The notes under the pieces are model-generated. The model searched no databases and had not been told where the DNA came from. It worked only from the letters and a program-made list of their open reading frames with translations. The position numbers were made by a program, and so were the translations under genes. A stretch of 64,000 nucleotides of DNA from Cucumibacter marinus DSM 18995. Its GTDB lineage: Bacteria; Pseudomonadota; Alphaproteobacteria; Rhizobiales; Devosiaceae. Of the stretch, positions 63,902 to 64,000 are shown piece after piece; position 1 is the stretch's first letter, and each line of letters begins with the position of its first letter. The stretch lies in NCBI RefSeq assembly GCF_000429865.1, contig NZ_AUCR01000011.1, forward strand, positions 1 to 64,000. Direction: 5' to 3'.

Positions 63902-63979
63902 TGTCTCGCCCTTCTATCGAGGTGTTGATGTCAGCTTATCGCCCGGATGGCGGGACCGGAAGTCCCTGTGGCGCGGAAA

Positions 63980-63993
63980 TTTAGTTCGTTAAA
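63980..63993. promoter_or_regulatory. Operator-like sequence upstream of the MarR gene
   Basis: TTTAGTTCGTTAAA, a partial palindrome with TTTA/TAAA ends, lies about 79 bp upstream of the MarR start at the window's right edge. A gene may begin immediately beyond the edge; it cannot be judged here. Confidence 0.3.
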
Positions 63994-64000
63994 CCAAATG

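Noticed and set aside
1-64000. CRISPR arrays, prophage, transposase or integrase genes
   Set aside because: No regularly spaced repeats, no DDE or tyrosine recombinase motifs, and no terminal inverted repeats with target duplications were found.

Overview
The window is GC-rich (about 62-63%) chromosomal DNA of an alphaproteobacterium, most likely Hyphomicrobiales and perhaps the Devosiaceae. This placement is inferred from gene content: the xth-lolA-ftsK block, glnK-amtB, CnoX/LON-domain/UPF0434, ffh-rpsP-rimM-trmD, a complete hut pathway and many solute-binding-protein ABC importers. No rRNA, phage, insertion sequence or CRISPR array was seen. One tRNA (Gly-GCC) is present.

Layout. 1-5 kb: REP-like hairpins, exonuclease III, a LolA-family carrier and FtsK, all on the minus strand. 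5-7 kb: glnK-amtB behind a well-formed sigma-54 promoter with an upstream NtrC-type palindrome. 7-10.7 kb: UbiH-type hydroxylase, convergent with cnoX-LON-UPF0434, then tRNA-Gly. 10.8-17 kb: a GMC oxidoreductase with a small Tat-signal protein, a HutC-type GntR regulator, and a polar amino-acid ABC importer; matching GT-N-TA-N-AC operators lie in front of the regulator and the importer. 16.9-23.2 kb: CaCA antiporter, a frameshifted zinc alcohol dehydrogenase under an FNR/FixK-like box, an APC permease, an EAL protein and a DrrAB-type exporter.

23.2-29.1 kb is the most unusual region. Five co-directional genes encode exported proteins: a metacaspase-like (C14) protease, three ClpP/crotonase-fold predicted periplasmic serine hydrolases (two of them tandem paralogues with C-terminal SH3b domains), and an OmpA-type peptidoglycan-binding protein. 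All have N-terminal signal sequences, and the stop/start overlaps point to one operon. I propose an envelope proteolytic module of unknown function.

29.2-44.2 kb is carbohydrate and amino-acid scavenging: RidA, RpiR regulator, SDR and a cytoplasmic GH20 hexosaminidase on one strand; an NTF2-like protein, an M81 peptidase and a D-threonine-aldolase-type PLP enzyme on the other; then a sugar ABC importer (Gfo/Idh, two permeases, binding protein, ATPase), cutC and nagA. Together these suggest import and breakdown of amino-sugar oligosaccharides. 44.4-52 kb carries the full five-step histidine utilisation pathway: hutF-hutC in one direction, hutI-hutH-hutG-hutU in the other, with a palindrome between them.

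52.3-64 kb: an MBL-fold protein, a His-rich PadR regulator (YqjI-like) with twin operators, rplS, an NsrR-like regulator divergent from a group III truncated globin, an MFS transporter, and a HupE/UreJ transporter behind a cobalamin riboswitch; then trmD-rimM-rpsP-ffh, a glycosyltransferase with a cupin epimerase-like gene, and a MarR regulator. The usual trmD-rplS linkage is split here by about 3.3 kb of accessory genes.
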